From Pseudooctadecabacter sp. (lineage in GTDB: Bacteria > Pseudomonadota > Alphaproteobacteria > Rhodobacterales > Rhodobacteraceae), in assembly GCA_020628265.1 (NCBI GenBank), contig JAHDFG010000133.1, positions 1-6,021 on the forward strand: a stretch of DNA of 6,021 nt. Reading direction: 5' to 3'. Shown here in pieces: positions 1 through 4,817 of the stretch. The notes under the pieces were generated by a model that was given only the letters and a program-made list of their open reading frames with translations, made no database searches and was not told where the DNA came from. Each line of letters begins with the position of its first letter. The stretch's first letter is position 1. The translations under genes were made by a program, and so were the position numbers.

Positions 1-215
1 CCGCAGGTGCAGGGTCGTTGCAGCAGGTCGTGAACGCCGCGATGGGCAACAAGGACCGCATGGCCCACATGCGGGAATTCTTCGAAGGCGTCGGACACGC
101 GGACACAGCGGGTGTCTGGGAAGGCGACCCGAACCTGCGGCCGGAGTTCCGCGCAACGAACCTCAAGAAACTTGAACGCGCGGCCAAGGCCGCCAAAGCG
201 GCGGAGATGATCTAG
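1..215 (+). CDS. bchY: Chlorophyllide a reductase subunit BchY, C-terminal end (partial)
   Basis: This is the last ~70 codons of bchY, cut by the window start; the frame begins with the complete codon at position 3 and ends with TAG at 213-215. BchY is the NifD-like subunit of chlorophyllide a reductase, the nitrogenase-like enzyme (BchX reductase plus BchYZ catalytic component) that reduces ring B of chlorophyllide a in the cytoplasm during bacteriochlorophyll a synthesis. I recognise it from the tail AGAGSLQQVVNAAM, the segment TAGVWEGDPNLRPEFR and a basic, Ala/Lys-rich end (KKLERAAKAAKAAEMI), together with bchZ immediately downstream. The Fe-S cysteines of BchY lie upstream of the window. 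A TTG at 18 is in frame but is internal, not a start, because homology-like sequence continues upstream of it. Same operon as bchZ, but separated from it by 91 bases rather than overlapping. Confidence 0.9.
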   Translation, partial: AGAGSLQQVVNAAMGNKDRMAHMREFFEGVGHADTAGVWEGDPNLRPEFRATNLKKLERAAKAAKAAEMI

Positions 216-242
216 TGCGGTATTTTGGAATAAAATCCGCAC
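215..242 (+). other. Stem-loop right after the bchY stop
   Basis: Inverted repeat seen directly: arms GTGCGG (215-220) and CCGCAC (237-242), continued inside by ATTTT (222-226) and AAAAT (232-236) around the loop GGAAT, with T221 bulged. The total is 11 pairs. The first arm begins on the last base of the bchY stop codon. No T-run follows, so it does not look like a classical terminator. An mRNA-stability or processing role between bchY and bchZ is inference. Confidence 0.6.
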
Positions 243-253
243 AGCGCGAGGCA

Positions 254-275
254 GCGTTTGGACTTGTCCAAACGC
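254..275 (+). other. Perfect stem-loop with CTTG tetraloop upstream of bchZ
   Basis: Arms GCGTTTGGA (254-262) and TCCAAACGC (267-275) pair perfectly for 9 bp around CTTG (263-266). C(UUG)G is a known stable RNA tetraloop class, which favours function as RNA rather than as a DNA operator. It lies about 16 bases before the bchZ ribosome-binding site. No T-run follows. A dyad-symmetric protein site on DNA is the alternative reading. Confidence 0.65.
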
Positions 276-291
276 GTTCGCGCCCCGTTAC

Positions 292-299
292 GAGGGGGG
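292..299 (+). promoter_or_regulatory. Ribosome-binding site of bchZ
   Basis: The purine run GAGGGGGG ends 7 bases before GTG at 307. It supports the GTG start: no other start codon in frame lies nearby, and the protein then begins LIQDHDRAGGYWGAVYAF, which fits the BchZ family N-terminus. Confidence 0.65.
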
Positions 300-306
300 T
301 GCTGCA

Positions 307-1767
307 GTGCTGATCCAAGATCATGATCGGGCCGGGGGCTACTGGGGCGCGGTATATGCGTTCTGCGCGGTGAAGGGCCTGCAGTGCGTCATCGACGGAC
401 CGGTGGGCTGCGAGAACCTGCCGGTGACATCTGTGCTGCATTACACCGATGCCTTACCACCCCATGAGTTGCCCATCGTGGTCACAGGATTGGGCGAAGA
501 AGAATTGGGCCGCGACGGGACCGAGGGCGCGATGAAGCGTGCTTGGGGGACCCTTGATCCGGCATTACCTGCTGTTGTTGTGACCGGCTCCATCGCCGAG
601 ATGATCGGTGGCGGTGTGACCCCCATGGGCACCAATATTCAACGCTTCCTCCCTCGGACGATTGATGAGGACCAATGGGAAGCCGCGGACCGCGCCATGA
701 CTTGGGTCTTTACCGAGTTCGGGATGACCAAAGGCCGGATGCCGAAAGAGGCGAAACGGGAAGAGGATGCCGCCCCGCGTGTGAACATCCTTGGGCCGAT
801 GTACGGCACGTTCAACATGCCGTCCGATCTGGCTGAGATCCGGCGTCTGGTCGAAGGGATCGGGGCCGAGGTCAATATGGTCATGCCGCTGGGCAGCCAT
901 GTGGCCGAGATGAGGAACCTCGTGAATGCGGATGTGAACATCTGCATGTATCGCGAGTTCGGGCGCGGCCTGTGTGAGGTGCTGGGCAAGCCGTACCTTC
1001 AGGCCCCCATCGGCATCGACAGCACGACCAAATTCTTGCGCACCTTGGGCGAGATGCTGGGTCTTGACCCTGAGCCGTTCATCGAACGGGAAAAGCATTC
1101 GACAATCAAACCGGTCTGGGATTTGTGGCGGTCTGTAACGCAGGATTTCTTTGCCACCGCGTCCTTCGCGGTCGTTGCGAACGAGACCTATGCGCGGGGC
1201 CTGCGGAAGTTCCTTGAGGATGATCTGGGCCTGCCATGCGGCTTCGCGGTTGCGCGGACAGCGGGGGCCAAGACGAACAACGACGAAGTGCGCGCCCTGA
1301 TGGGCCAGAAACGCCCGTTGGTCGTGTTCGGGTCGATCAATGAAAAGATGTATCTGGCCGAGATGAAAGCAGGGCACGGACCGTCGCCTGCGTTCATTCC
1401 AGCCAGCTTCCCCGGTGCTGCGATCCGGCGAGCAACCGGTACGCCGTTTATGGGATACGCCGGTGCGACCTACGTCGTGCAGGAGGTCTGCAACGGCCTG
1501 TTTGACGCGCTCTTCCACATCCTGCCGCTTGGGTCGGACATGGACGCCGCCGAAGCAACACCCACGACCCTTCGCCGTGATTTCCCGTGGGATGAAGATG
1601 CTGCGCGCGCGCTTGACGAGATCGTCGCGACCCACCCGATCCTGACCCGAATTTCTGCGGCCCGCACCTTGCGCGACGCTGCCGAGAAAGCCGCCCTTGA
1701 AGAGGGCGCAGAACGTGTCGTGCTGGAAACAGTGCGCAAGTTGCAACCCGAAAAGGGAGGAGCATAA
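307..1767 (+). CDS. bchZ: Chlorophyllide a reductase subunit BchZ
   Basis: A 486-residue protein, about the usual length for BchZ, the NifK-like subunit that pairs with BchY to form the catalytic component of chlorophyllide a reductase. With BchX supplying electrons at the cost of ATP, the complex reduces the C7-C8 bond of chlorophyllide a on the way to bacteriochlorophyll. The N-terminal part carries GYWGAVYAFCAVKG and GPVGCENLP; Cys35 in the latter matches the BchZ cysteine reported to complete the [4Fe-4S] cluster held otherwise by BchY. TGSIAEMIGGGVTP (93-106) and the nitrogenase-like fold region follow. Residues ~426-478 (FPWDEDAARALDEI onward) resemble the C-terminal domain also found in protochlorophyllide reductase subunit B. 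GTG start with a strong purine-rich site upstream. The stop lies 3 bases before pufQ, and the AGGGAGGAG site of pufQ is inside the bchZ end. The puf promoter of relatives lies in this general area, but I cannot identify one here. Confidence 0.96.
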   Translation: MLIQDHDRAGGYWGAVYAFCAVKGLQCVIDGPVGCENLPVTSVLHYTDALPPHELPIVVTGLGEEELGRDGTEGAMKRAWGTLDPALPAVVVTGSIAEMIGGGVTPMGTNIQRFLPRTIDEDQWEAADRAMTWVFTEFGMTKGRMPKEAKREEDAAPRVNILGPMYGTFNMPSDLAEIRRLVEGIGAEVNMVMPLGSHVAEMRNLVNADVNICMYREFGRGLCEVLGKPYLQAPIGIDSTTKFLRTLGEMLGLDPEPFIEREKHSTIKPVWDLWRSVTQDFFATASFAVVANETYARGLRKFLEDDLGLPCGFAVARTAGAKTNNDEVRALMGQKRPLVVFGSINEKMYLAEMKAGHGPSPAFIPASFPGAAIRRATGTPFMGYAGATYVVQEVCNGLFDALFHILPLGSDMDAAEATPTTLRRDFPWDEDAARALDEIVATHPILTRISAARTLRDAAEKAALEEGAERVVLETVRKLQPEKGGA

Positions 1768-1770
1768 GCG

Positions 1771-2004
1771 ATGACCGACTTCACGACCGACACCCCGATT
1801 GAGGTGAAACAGAGCCGAAATGCCCGCGCTGCGAAGCGCGAATATGGTGCCTATTTCGCGGTGATCTTCTTTGCCTGCCTGCCGCTGGCCCTGTTCACAT
1901 GGGCGCTGTTCGCCCTGCGCAATTTCCGCCTGCCTGAGAAAGACCCGGTGCAAACCGCGTGGTCCCAGGCCGGCATCATAACACCGATGATCTTCCAGAG
2001 ATGA
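1771..2004 (+). CDS. pufQ: PufQ protein (bacteriochlorophyll supply / complex assembly)
   Basis: A 77-residue membrane protein of the PufQ family (R. capsulatus PufQ is about 74 residues). It has a charged N-terminus (VKQSRNARAAKREYG), one predicted membrane helix at about 27-49 (AYFAVIFFACLPLALFTWAL), then the family signature, here LPEKDPVQTAWSQAG followed by IITPMIF. PufQ is needed for normal bacteriochlorophyll levels and is thought to act in pigment delivery to the forming complexes; the exact biochemical role remains uncertain, and no haem-binding CxxCH is present despite the family name 'cytochrome subunit'. The ATG at 1771 has AGGGAGGAG (1754-1762) at good distance. It starts 3 bases after bchZ, so the two are probably translationally coupled. 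It is separated from pufB by a structured 144-base gap. Confidence 0.93.
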   Translation: MTDFTTDTPIEVKQSRNARAAKREYGAYFAVIFFACLPLALFTWALFALRNFRLPEKDPVQTAWSQAGIITPMIFQR

Positions 2005-2025
2005 TCGTACGCGTGATCCAGTTTG

Positions 2026-2041
2026 CGCCCCTTTTGGGGCG
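2026..2041 (+). other. Stem-loop 1 of the pufQ-pufB gap
   Basis: Arms CGCCCC (2026-2031) and GGGGCG (2036-2041) around TTTT: 6 perfect GC pairs. It lies 22 bases after the pufQ stop. The 9-mer CCAGTTTGC flanks it as a direct repeat (2018-2026 and 2044-2052). No T-run follows the stem. Confidence 0.6.
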
Positions 2042-2077
2042 ACCCAGTTTGCCAACCCGTCAGGGAAGGTGAAGGAG

Positions 2078-2098
2078 GGCGGGGGATGAGCCCCCGTC
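2078..2098 (+). other. Stem-loop 2 of the pufQ-pufB gap
   Basis: Arms GGCGGGGG (2078-2085) and CCCCCGTC (2091-2098) around ATGAG: 8 pairs with one G-T(U) wobble. An extremely GC-rich stem and no T-run. Confidence 0.6.
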
Positions 2099-2106
2099 GT
2101 AGCCCA

Positions 2107-2125
2107 GCCGCGGGGGGTCCGCGGC
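2107..2125 (+). other. Stem-loop 3 of the pufQ-pufB gap
   Basis: Arms GCCGCGG (2107-2113) and CCGCGGC (2119-2125) around GGGGT: 7 perfect GC pairs. It ends 11 bases before the pufB AGGAG. With the two preceding hairpins it would form the structured 5' end of a pufBA message; protection against 5'-end decay is the likely role by analogy with Rhodobacter. Confidence 0.6.
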
Positions 2126-2148
2126 GTCAGTAATGTAGGAGTTTTTAC

Positions 2149-2304
2149 ATGGCTGATAAATCTGATCTGTCCTTCACAGGTCTCACTGATGAGCAGGCCC
2201 AGGAGCTGCACGCAGTGTACATGAGTGGCTTCACACTGTTCGCAGTTGTGGCGATCGTTGCTCACGTCCTGACGTACATCAAGCTTCCTTGGTTCGCTTG
2301 GTAA
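2149..2304 (+). CDS. pufB: Light-harvesting 1 (B870) beta polypeptide
   Basis: A 51-residue antenna polypeptide: N-terminal cytoplasmic part MADKSDLSFTGLTDEQAQEL with His21, one membrane helix (about 27-45), and the bacteriochlorophyll ligand His39 in A35-x-x-x-H39. The N-terminal 28 residues are very close to Rhodobacter LH1 beta. It pairs with PufA to form the LH1 ring around the reaction centre in the inner membrane. The ATG has AGGAG (2137-2141) 7 bases upstream. Odd point: where Rhodobacter LH1 beta ends in YIWRPWF, this one reads YIKLPWFAW, so Trp at +6 from the ligand His is Lys and the following Arg is Leu; Trp48 (+9), which hydrogen-bonds the pigment in relatives, is kept. Two extra residues follow. 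Base composition looks less GC-rich than in the neighbours, as is usual for strongly expressed antenna genes. Confidence 0.95.
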   Translation: MADKSDLSFTGLTDEQAQELHAVYMSGFTLFAVVAIVAHVLTYIKLPWFAW

Positions 2305-2318
2305 AGGAGTCCTAAGCA

Positions 2319-2474
2319 ATGGCACAGTTTTACAAAATCTGGCTGGTTTTCGACCCGCGCCGCGTCTTCGTGGCTCAGGGCGTTTTCCTGTTCCTGCTGG
2401 CTGCGATGATTCACCTCGTCCTGCTCAGCAATCCGGAAACCAACTGGTTCTCCCTTGCCTTCGGCGCAGAGTAA
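2319..2474 (+). CDS. pufA: Light-harvesting 1 (B870) alpha polypeptide
   Basis: A 51-residue LH1 alpha polypeptide that binds bacteriochlorophyll a and carotenoid with PufB. Visible family features are the start MAQFYKIWLVFDPRRVFVAQ, one membrane helix (about 14-36), the ligand His32 in A28-x-x-x-H32, and Trp43 at +11 from it, the residue that hydrogen-bonds the pigment acetyl group in LH1. Through residue 36 it is nearly identical to Rhodobacter PufA. The tail after Trp43 is only FSLAFGAE, against about 15 residues in R. sphaeroides and R. capsulatus, where the C-terminus is trimmed after synthesis. It starts 14 bases after pufB; the AAGGAG site (2304-2309) overlaps the pufB stop codon, favouring coupled translation and near 1:1 synthesis. 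Confidence 0.95.
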   Translation: MAQFYKIWLVFDPRRVFVAQGVFLFLLAAMIHLVLLSNPETNWFSLAFGAE

Positions 2475-2500
2475 CCGGCTGACAGCCTAAACAAGACAGT

Positions 2501-2524
2501 CACGGGCGGGCGCGCCTGCCCGTG
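2501..2524 (+). other. pufA-pufL intercistronic mRNA-stabilising stem-loop
   Basis: A 24-base, almost perfect palindrome: left arm CACGGGCGGG (2501-2510), loop CGCG (2511-2514), right arm CCTGCCCGTG (2515-2524). This gives 10 pairs with one G-T(U) wobble, starting 26 bases after the pufA stop. It occupies the place of the Rhodobacter intercistronic hairpin that blocks 3'-to-5' decay and leaves a long-lived pufBA segment, giving many LH1 subunits per reaction centre. No T-run follows, and pufLM continue downstream, so it is not a simple terminator. The function is by analogy; the structure is seen. Confidence 0.8.
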
Positions 2525-2580
2525 GCAAACGAACCGACAGAACCGGCGACATGCCCGTTACAGGACCATGCCGCATTTAA

Positions 2581-2585
2581 AGGAG
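2581..2585 (+). promoter_or_regulatory. Ribosome-binding site that fixes the pufL start
   Basis: AGGAG lies 7 bases before the ATG at 2593. An in-frame TTG at 2587 would add two residues but leaves only one base of spacing, and the family N-terminus MAxLSFERKYRV begins at 2593. Confidence 0.8.
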
Positions 2586-2592
2586 TTTGAAG

Positions 2593-3441
2593 ATGGCTCA
2601 GCTCAGCTTCGAAAGAAAATACCGCGTCCGAGGCGGGACGCTGGTCGGCGGTGATCTGTTCGACTTCTGGGTGGGTCCATTTTATGTGGGCTTCTTCGGG
2701 GTCACGACATTTTTCTTCGCCGCCCTCGGCACGATCCTCATCTTTTACGGCGCGGCCCTTGGGGACACATGGAATCCATGGCTGATCTCCATCAATCCGC
2801 CGTCGCTTGACTACGGCCTGAGTATGGCCCCGCTGGCTGAAGGGGGCTTGTGGCAGATCATCACGATTTGCGCGATCGGTGCCTTTGTCAGCTGGATGCT
2901 GCGAGAGGTCGAGATTTGCCGCAAACTTGGCATGGGGTATCACGTGCCCTTTGCATTCGGCGTGGCGATCCTGGCCTATGTGACGCTGGTGGTGATCCGC
3001 CCCGTCCTGATGGGCGCTTGGGGGCATGGCTTCCCCTACGGGATCTGGTCCCACCTCGATTGGGTGAACAACGTGGGCTACGCCTACGGTAACTTCCACT
3101 ACAACCCCGCGCATATGATCGCGATCACGTTCTTCTTTACGAACTGCCTCGCGCTCGCCCTGCACGGATCATTGGTGCTGTCCGCGGTAAACCCGCAGAA
3201 GGGCACCGAAGTGAAATCCCCTGATCACGAAGACACGTATTTCCGCGACCTCATCGGTTATTCGATCGGGCCGCTCGGCATCCACCGCCTTGGCCTGTTC
3301 CTCGCGCTGAATGCCGGTCTGTGGAGTGCGATCTGCATCGTGATCTCCGGCACGGTCTGGTTCGATGAATGGATCGTCTGGTGGTACGGCTGGGTAGACC
3401 TGCCGCTTTGGGTTGACCTTGAAGGAGGCGTCAATGGCTGA
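2593..3441 (+). CDS. pufL: Photosynthetic reaction centre L subunit
   Basis: A 282-residue protein, the exact length of Rhodobacter PufL. It is the L subunit of the type II (quinone) reaction centre in the inner membrane, with five transmembrane helices, carrying the active electron-transfer branch with PufM. All key residues are visible (precursor numbering, one more than mature): His154 (accessory bacteriochlorophyll), His169 and His174 (special pair environment and ligand), His191 and His231 (non-haem iron), Glu105 (bacteriopheophytin), Tyr163 near the cytochrome side, and Asp211, Glu213, Asp214 and Ser224 of the QB proton path. Signatures such as FDFWVGPFYVGFFGV, NFHYNPAHMIAI and GYSIGPLGIHRLG leave no doubt. 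The frame is intact. The 3' end contains the ribosome-binding site of pufM and overlaps its start. Confidence 0.98.
   Translation: MAQLSFERKYRVRGGTLVGGDLFDFWVGPFYVGFFGVTTFFFAALGTILIFYGAALGDTWNPWLISINPPSLDYGLSMAPLAEGGLWQIITICAIGAFVSWMLREVEICRKLGMGYHVPFAFGVAILAYVTLVVIRPVLMGAWGHGFPYGIWSHLDWVNNVGYAYGNFHYNPAHMIAITFFFTNCLALALHGSLVLSAVNPQKGTEVKSPDHEDTYFRDLIGYSIGPLGIHRLGLFLALNAGLWSAICIVISGTVWFDEWIVWWYGWVDLPLWVDLEGGVNG
3423..3428 (+). promoter_or_regulatory. Ribosome-binding site of pufM inside pufL
   Basis: AGGAGG ends 5 bases before the ATG at 3434 and lies within the last codons of pufL. It selects this ATG over an in-frame TTG at 3413, since the family N-terminus MAEYQNIFTQVQV begins at 3434. The arrangement favours translational coupling of L and M. 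Confidence 0.8.
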
Positions 3442-4354
3442 GTATCAGAACATCTTCACTCAGGTGCAGGTCGCTGGACCGCCTGAAATGGGCATGGCCG
3501 GAAACGGCAAGCCCGCCGAGGAACGAACGACCAACGCACGCATGTCAAAGCTGCTTGGGTGGTTCGGCAACGCACAGCTTGGCCCCGTTCACCTTGGACC
3601 GTTTGGCGTCGTGTCCCTCGCCACCGGCTTTGCCTGGTTCTTTATCGTGGGCATGTCGTTCTGGGCACAGGCGGGGTACTCGCCGGGTGTGTTCATGCGG
3701 GACCTGTTCTGGTTCGCGCTTGAGCCGCCAGCACCGCAGTACGGCCTTGGCTTTGCACCGCTGAACGAGGGCGGATGGTGGCTGATCGCCAGCTTCTTCC
3801 TGCTAGTCAGCGTCTGCAGCTGGTGGATCAGAACCTACCTGCGGGCCGAAGAGTTGGGCATGGGCAAACATGTGGCATGGGCCTTCGCGTCTGCCATCTG
3901 GCTGTTCCTTGTCTTGGGTCTGTTCCGCCCCATCCTGATGGGATCCTGGAGCGAGGCAGTGCCCTACGGCATCTTCCCGCACCTTGATTGGACGAACCTG
4001 TTCTCCATCACCTACGGCAACCTGTTCTACAACCCGTTCCACGCGCTTTCGATTGTGTTCCTCTATGGCTCGGCCCTGCTGTTCGCCATGCACGGGGCGA
4101 CGATCCTCGCCGTTAGCCGCTTTGGCGGTGAGCGGGAGATCGAACAGATCGTGGACCGCGGGACGGCCTCTGAACGGGCGGCGCTCTTCTGGCGCTGGAC
4201 CATGGGCTTCAACGCCACGATGGAAGGCATCCACCGCTGGGCGTGGTGGTTCGCAGTTCTGACCACGCTAACTGGCGGTATCGGAATCCTGCTGACAGGC
4301 ACAGTTGTCGACAACTGGTTCGCCTGGGCGCAGGACCACGGCTACGCCCGCTAG
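3434..4354 (+). CDS. pufM: Photosynthetic reaction centre M subunit
   Basis: A 306-residue protein, close to the Rhodobacter length (about 307-308). It forms the reaction-centre core with PufL and binds the special pair, accessory pigments, QA, the carotenoid and the iron. Visible residues (precursor numbering, mature plus one): His183 (accessory bacteriochlorophyll), His203 (special pair), His220, Glu235 and His267 (iron), Tyr211 (between special pair and bacteriopheophytin) and Trp253 (QA stacking). Phe198 matches Rhodobacter rather than Tyr-containing relatives. Family blocks include GPFGVVSLATGF, FRPILMGSWSEAVPYGIFPHLDW and GFNATMEGIHRWAWW. The C-terminus is short (AQDHGYAR) and lacks the longer extension seen in species whose M subunit carries a bound cytochrome, consistent with the absence of pufC. 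It overlaps pufL by 8 bases; pufX starts 17 bases after the stop. Confidence 0.98.
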   Translation: MAEYQNIFTQVQVAGPPEMGMAGNGKPAEERTTNARMSKLLGWFGNAQLGPVHLGPFGVVSLATGFAWFFIVGMSFWAQAGYSPGVFMRDLFWFALEPPAPQYGLGFAPLNEGGWWLIASFFLLVSVCSWWIRTYLRAEELGMGKHVAWAFASAIWLFLVLGLFRPILMGSWSEAVPYGIFPHLDWTNLFSITYGNLFYNPFHALSIVFLYGSALLFAMHGATILAVSRFGGEREIEQIVDRGTASERAALFWRWTMGFNATMEGIHRWAWWFAVLTTLTGGIGILLTGTVVDNWFAWAQDHGYAR

Positions 4355-4371
4355 GACAAGGAGAGAAAACC

Positions 4372-4611
4372 ATGAGCGATCAAGACGACTATCTCCGCAC
4401 TGGCAACCGTGATTTCCGCCTGACGGCGGACATCACAGCCCTGATGCTGAAGGGGGCCGGTTATGCCGCACTCTTCTGCCTCGTGATCGGGATTGCCTAC
4501 GCGGTTCTTGTCGGGATTGCCGGCCTGCTGCCGGAAGACAGCAAGTTTGCACCTGACCCAACGCCTGTCTCGATGATGATCGAGGACGTTCAGGACGTTG
4601 CACAAGTTTGA
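4372..4611 (+). CDS. pufX: PufX, RC-LH1 core organising protein
   Basis: A 79-residue single-span membrane protein directly after pufM, the position of PufX in Rhodobacter (82 residues in R. sphaeroides). The helix start MLKGAG parallels MMKGAG of R. sphaeroides PufX, the helix (about 25-53) ends in LLPEDSKFAPDPTP, matching MLPIQENQAPAPN, and a hydrophobic, Val-rich tail follows. PufX interrupts or gates the LH1 ring so that quinol can leave the reaction centre, and in some species drives core dimerisation. Against R. sphaeroides, the glycines of the G31-x-x-x-G35 motif are only partly kept: Gly28 and Gly30 remain, but the later two are Ala33 and Leu34. Overall identity is low, as is normal for this family, so the call rests on position plus the KGAG and LP...AP landmarks. 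The ATG has AAGGAGAG (4358-4365) upstream. It is not a tetrahaem PufC: there is no CxxCH and it is far too short. Confidence 0.9.
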   Translation: MSDQDDYLRTGNRDFRLTADITALMLKGAGYAALFCLVIGIAYAVLVGIAGLLPEDSKFAPDPTPVSMMIEDVQDVAQV

Positions 4612-4618
4612 GGGAGTT

Positions 4619-4636
4619 GGCGGGGTTAGCCTCGCC
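4619..4636 (+). other. 3' UTR stem-loop a
   Basis: Arms GGCGGGG (4619-4625) and CCTCGCC (4630-4636) around TTAG: 7 pairs including one G-T(U), starting 7 bases after the pufX stop. A first barrier to exonucleases after pufX is a reasonable inference. Confidence 0.5.
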
Positions 4637-4643
4637 CACCTCT

Positions 4644-4656
4644 GCCGAAGTTCGGC
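4644..4656 (+). other. 3' UTR short inverted repeat
   Basis: GCCGAA (4644-4649) and TTCGGC (4651-4656) are inverted around one base; sterically only GCCG/CGGC can pair around AAGTT. Weak alone, listed as part of the cluster. Confidence 0.3.
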
Positions 4657-4680
4657 CCCTGTTCCCTGGGTCTGAACGCT

Positions 4681-4705
4681 AGGGTCCCCCTTCCCGGGGG
4701 CGCCT
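4681..4705 (+). terminator. 3' UTR stem-loop b, terminator candidate
   Basis: Core arms CCCCC (4686-4690) and GGGGG (4696-4700) around TTCCC, extended by AGG/CCT across an internal loop. The stretch following it, TTGGTTCCCTTCCTGTT (4705-4721), is pyrimidine-rich but not a true T-run. Of the hairpins in this gap it is the most terminator-like, but only a weak candidate. Confidence 0.35.
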
Positions 4706-4713
4706 TGGTTCCC

Positions 4714-4732
4714 TTCCTGTTGGCTACAGGAA
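4714..4732 (+). other. 3' UTR stem-loop c
   Basis: Arms TTCCTGT (4714-4720) and ACAGGAA (4726-4732) pair perfectly for 7 bp around TGGCT. GGT (4707-4709) and ACC (4733-4735) could add an outer helix across a bulge. It ends right next to the larger stem-loop d. Confidence 0.55.
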
Positions 4733-4735
4733 ACC

Positions 4736-4765
4736 GGTGCTGCGGGGCCCACGCCCTGCAGCACC
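4736..4765 (+). other. 3' UTR stem-loop d (long, GC-rich)
   Basis: Arms GGTGCTGCGGGG (4736-4747) and CCCTGCAGCACC (4754-4765) around CCCACG: 12 pairs with one G-T(U) wobble. This is the strongest inverted repeat in the gap and likely marks a stable RNA 3' end or processing site. The following ACATCGGGG has no T-run, which argues against a standard intrinsic terminator. Confidence 0.65.
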
Positions 4766-4810
4766 ACATCGGGGAACATCCGGCGGACCGCGCCACGGTT
4801 CTGCGAAGAC

Positions 4811-4817
4811 AGGGGAG
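4811..4817 (+). promoter_or_regulatory. Ribosome-binding site of dxs
   Basis: AGGGGAG ends 8 bases before the ATG at 4826 and supports that start; the protein then aligns with DXS with a short, family-typical leader. Confidence 0.65.

Noticed and set aside
1718..1734. TGT...ACA pair resembling a PpsR/CrtJ site near the end of bchZ
   Set aside because: The spacing is 10 rather than the 12 bases of the TGT-N12-ACA consensus, it is inside coding sequence, and there is no second copy nearby.
1500..1770. puf promoter or response-regulator (RegA/PrrA-like) sites in the 3' part of bchZ
   Set aside because: Relatives have puf promoter activity in this region, but I found only scattered GC-rich half-matches that cannot be told from coding sequence by eye.
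565..2325. A 586-codon open frame on the minus strand across bchZ, pufQ and pufB
   Set aside because: It lies opposite three certain genes, its translation is rich in Arg/His/Gly/Pro with no recognisable domain, and such frames arise from GC-rich codon bias on the coding strand.
2501..2524. Intrinsic terminator after pufA
   Set aside because: There is a strong stem but no T-run, and pufLM downstream lack any visible promoter of their own; a stability element fits better.
2546..2580. Mini reading frame MPVTGPCRI before pufL
   Set aside because: Only nine codons, no clear ribosome-binding site, not a known leader peptide; it is probably chance sequence in the untranslated spacer.
2500..3165. 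A 221-codon minus-strand frame opposite pufL
   Set aside because: Antisense to a highly conserved gene; the translation is low-complexity and charged and starts without a convincing ribosome-binding site. Treated as a shadow.
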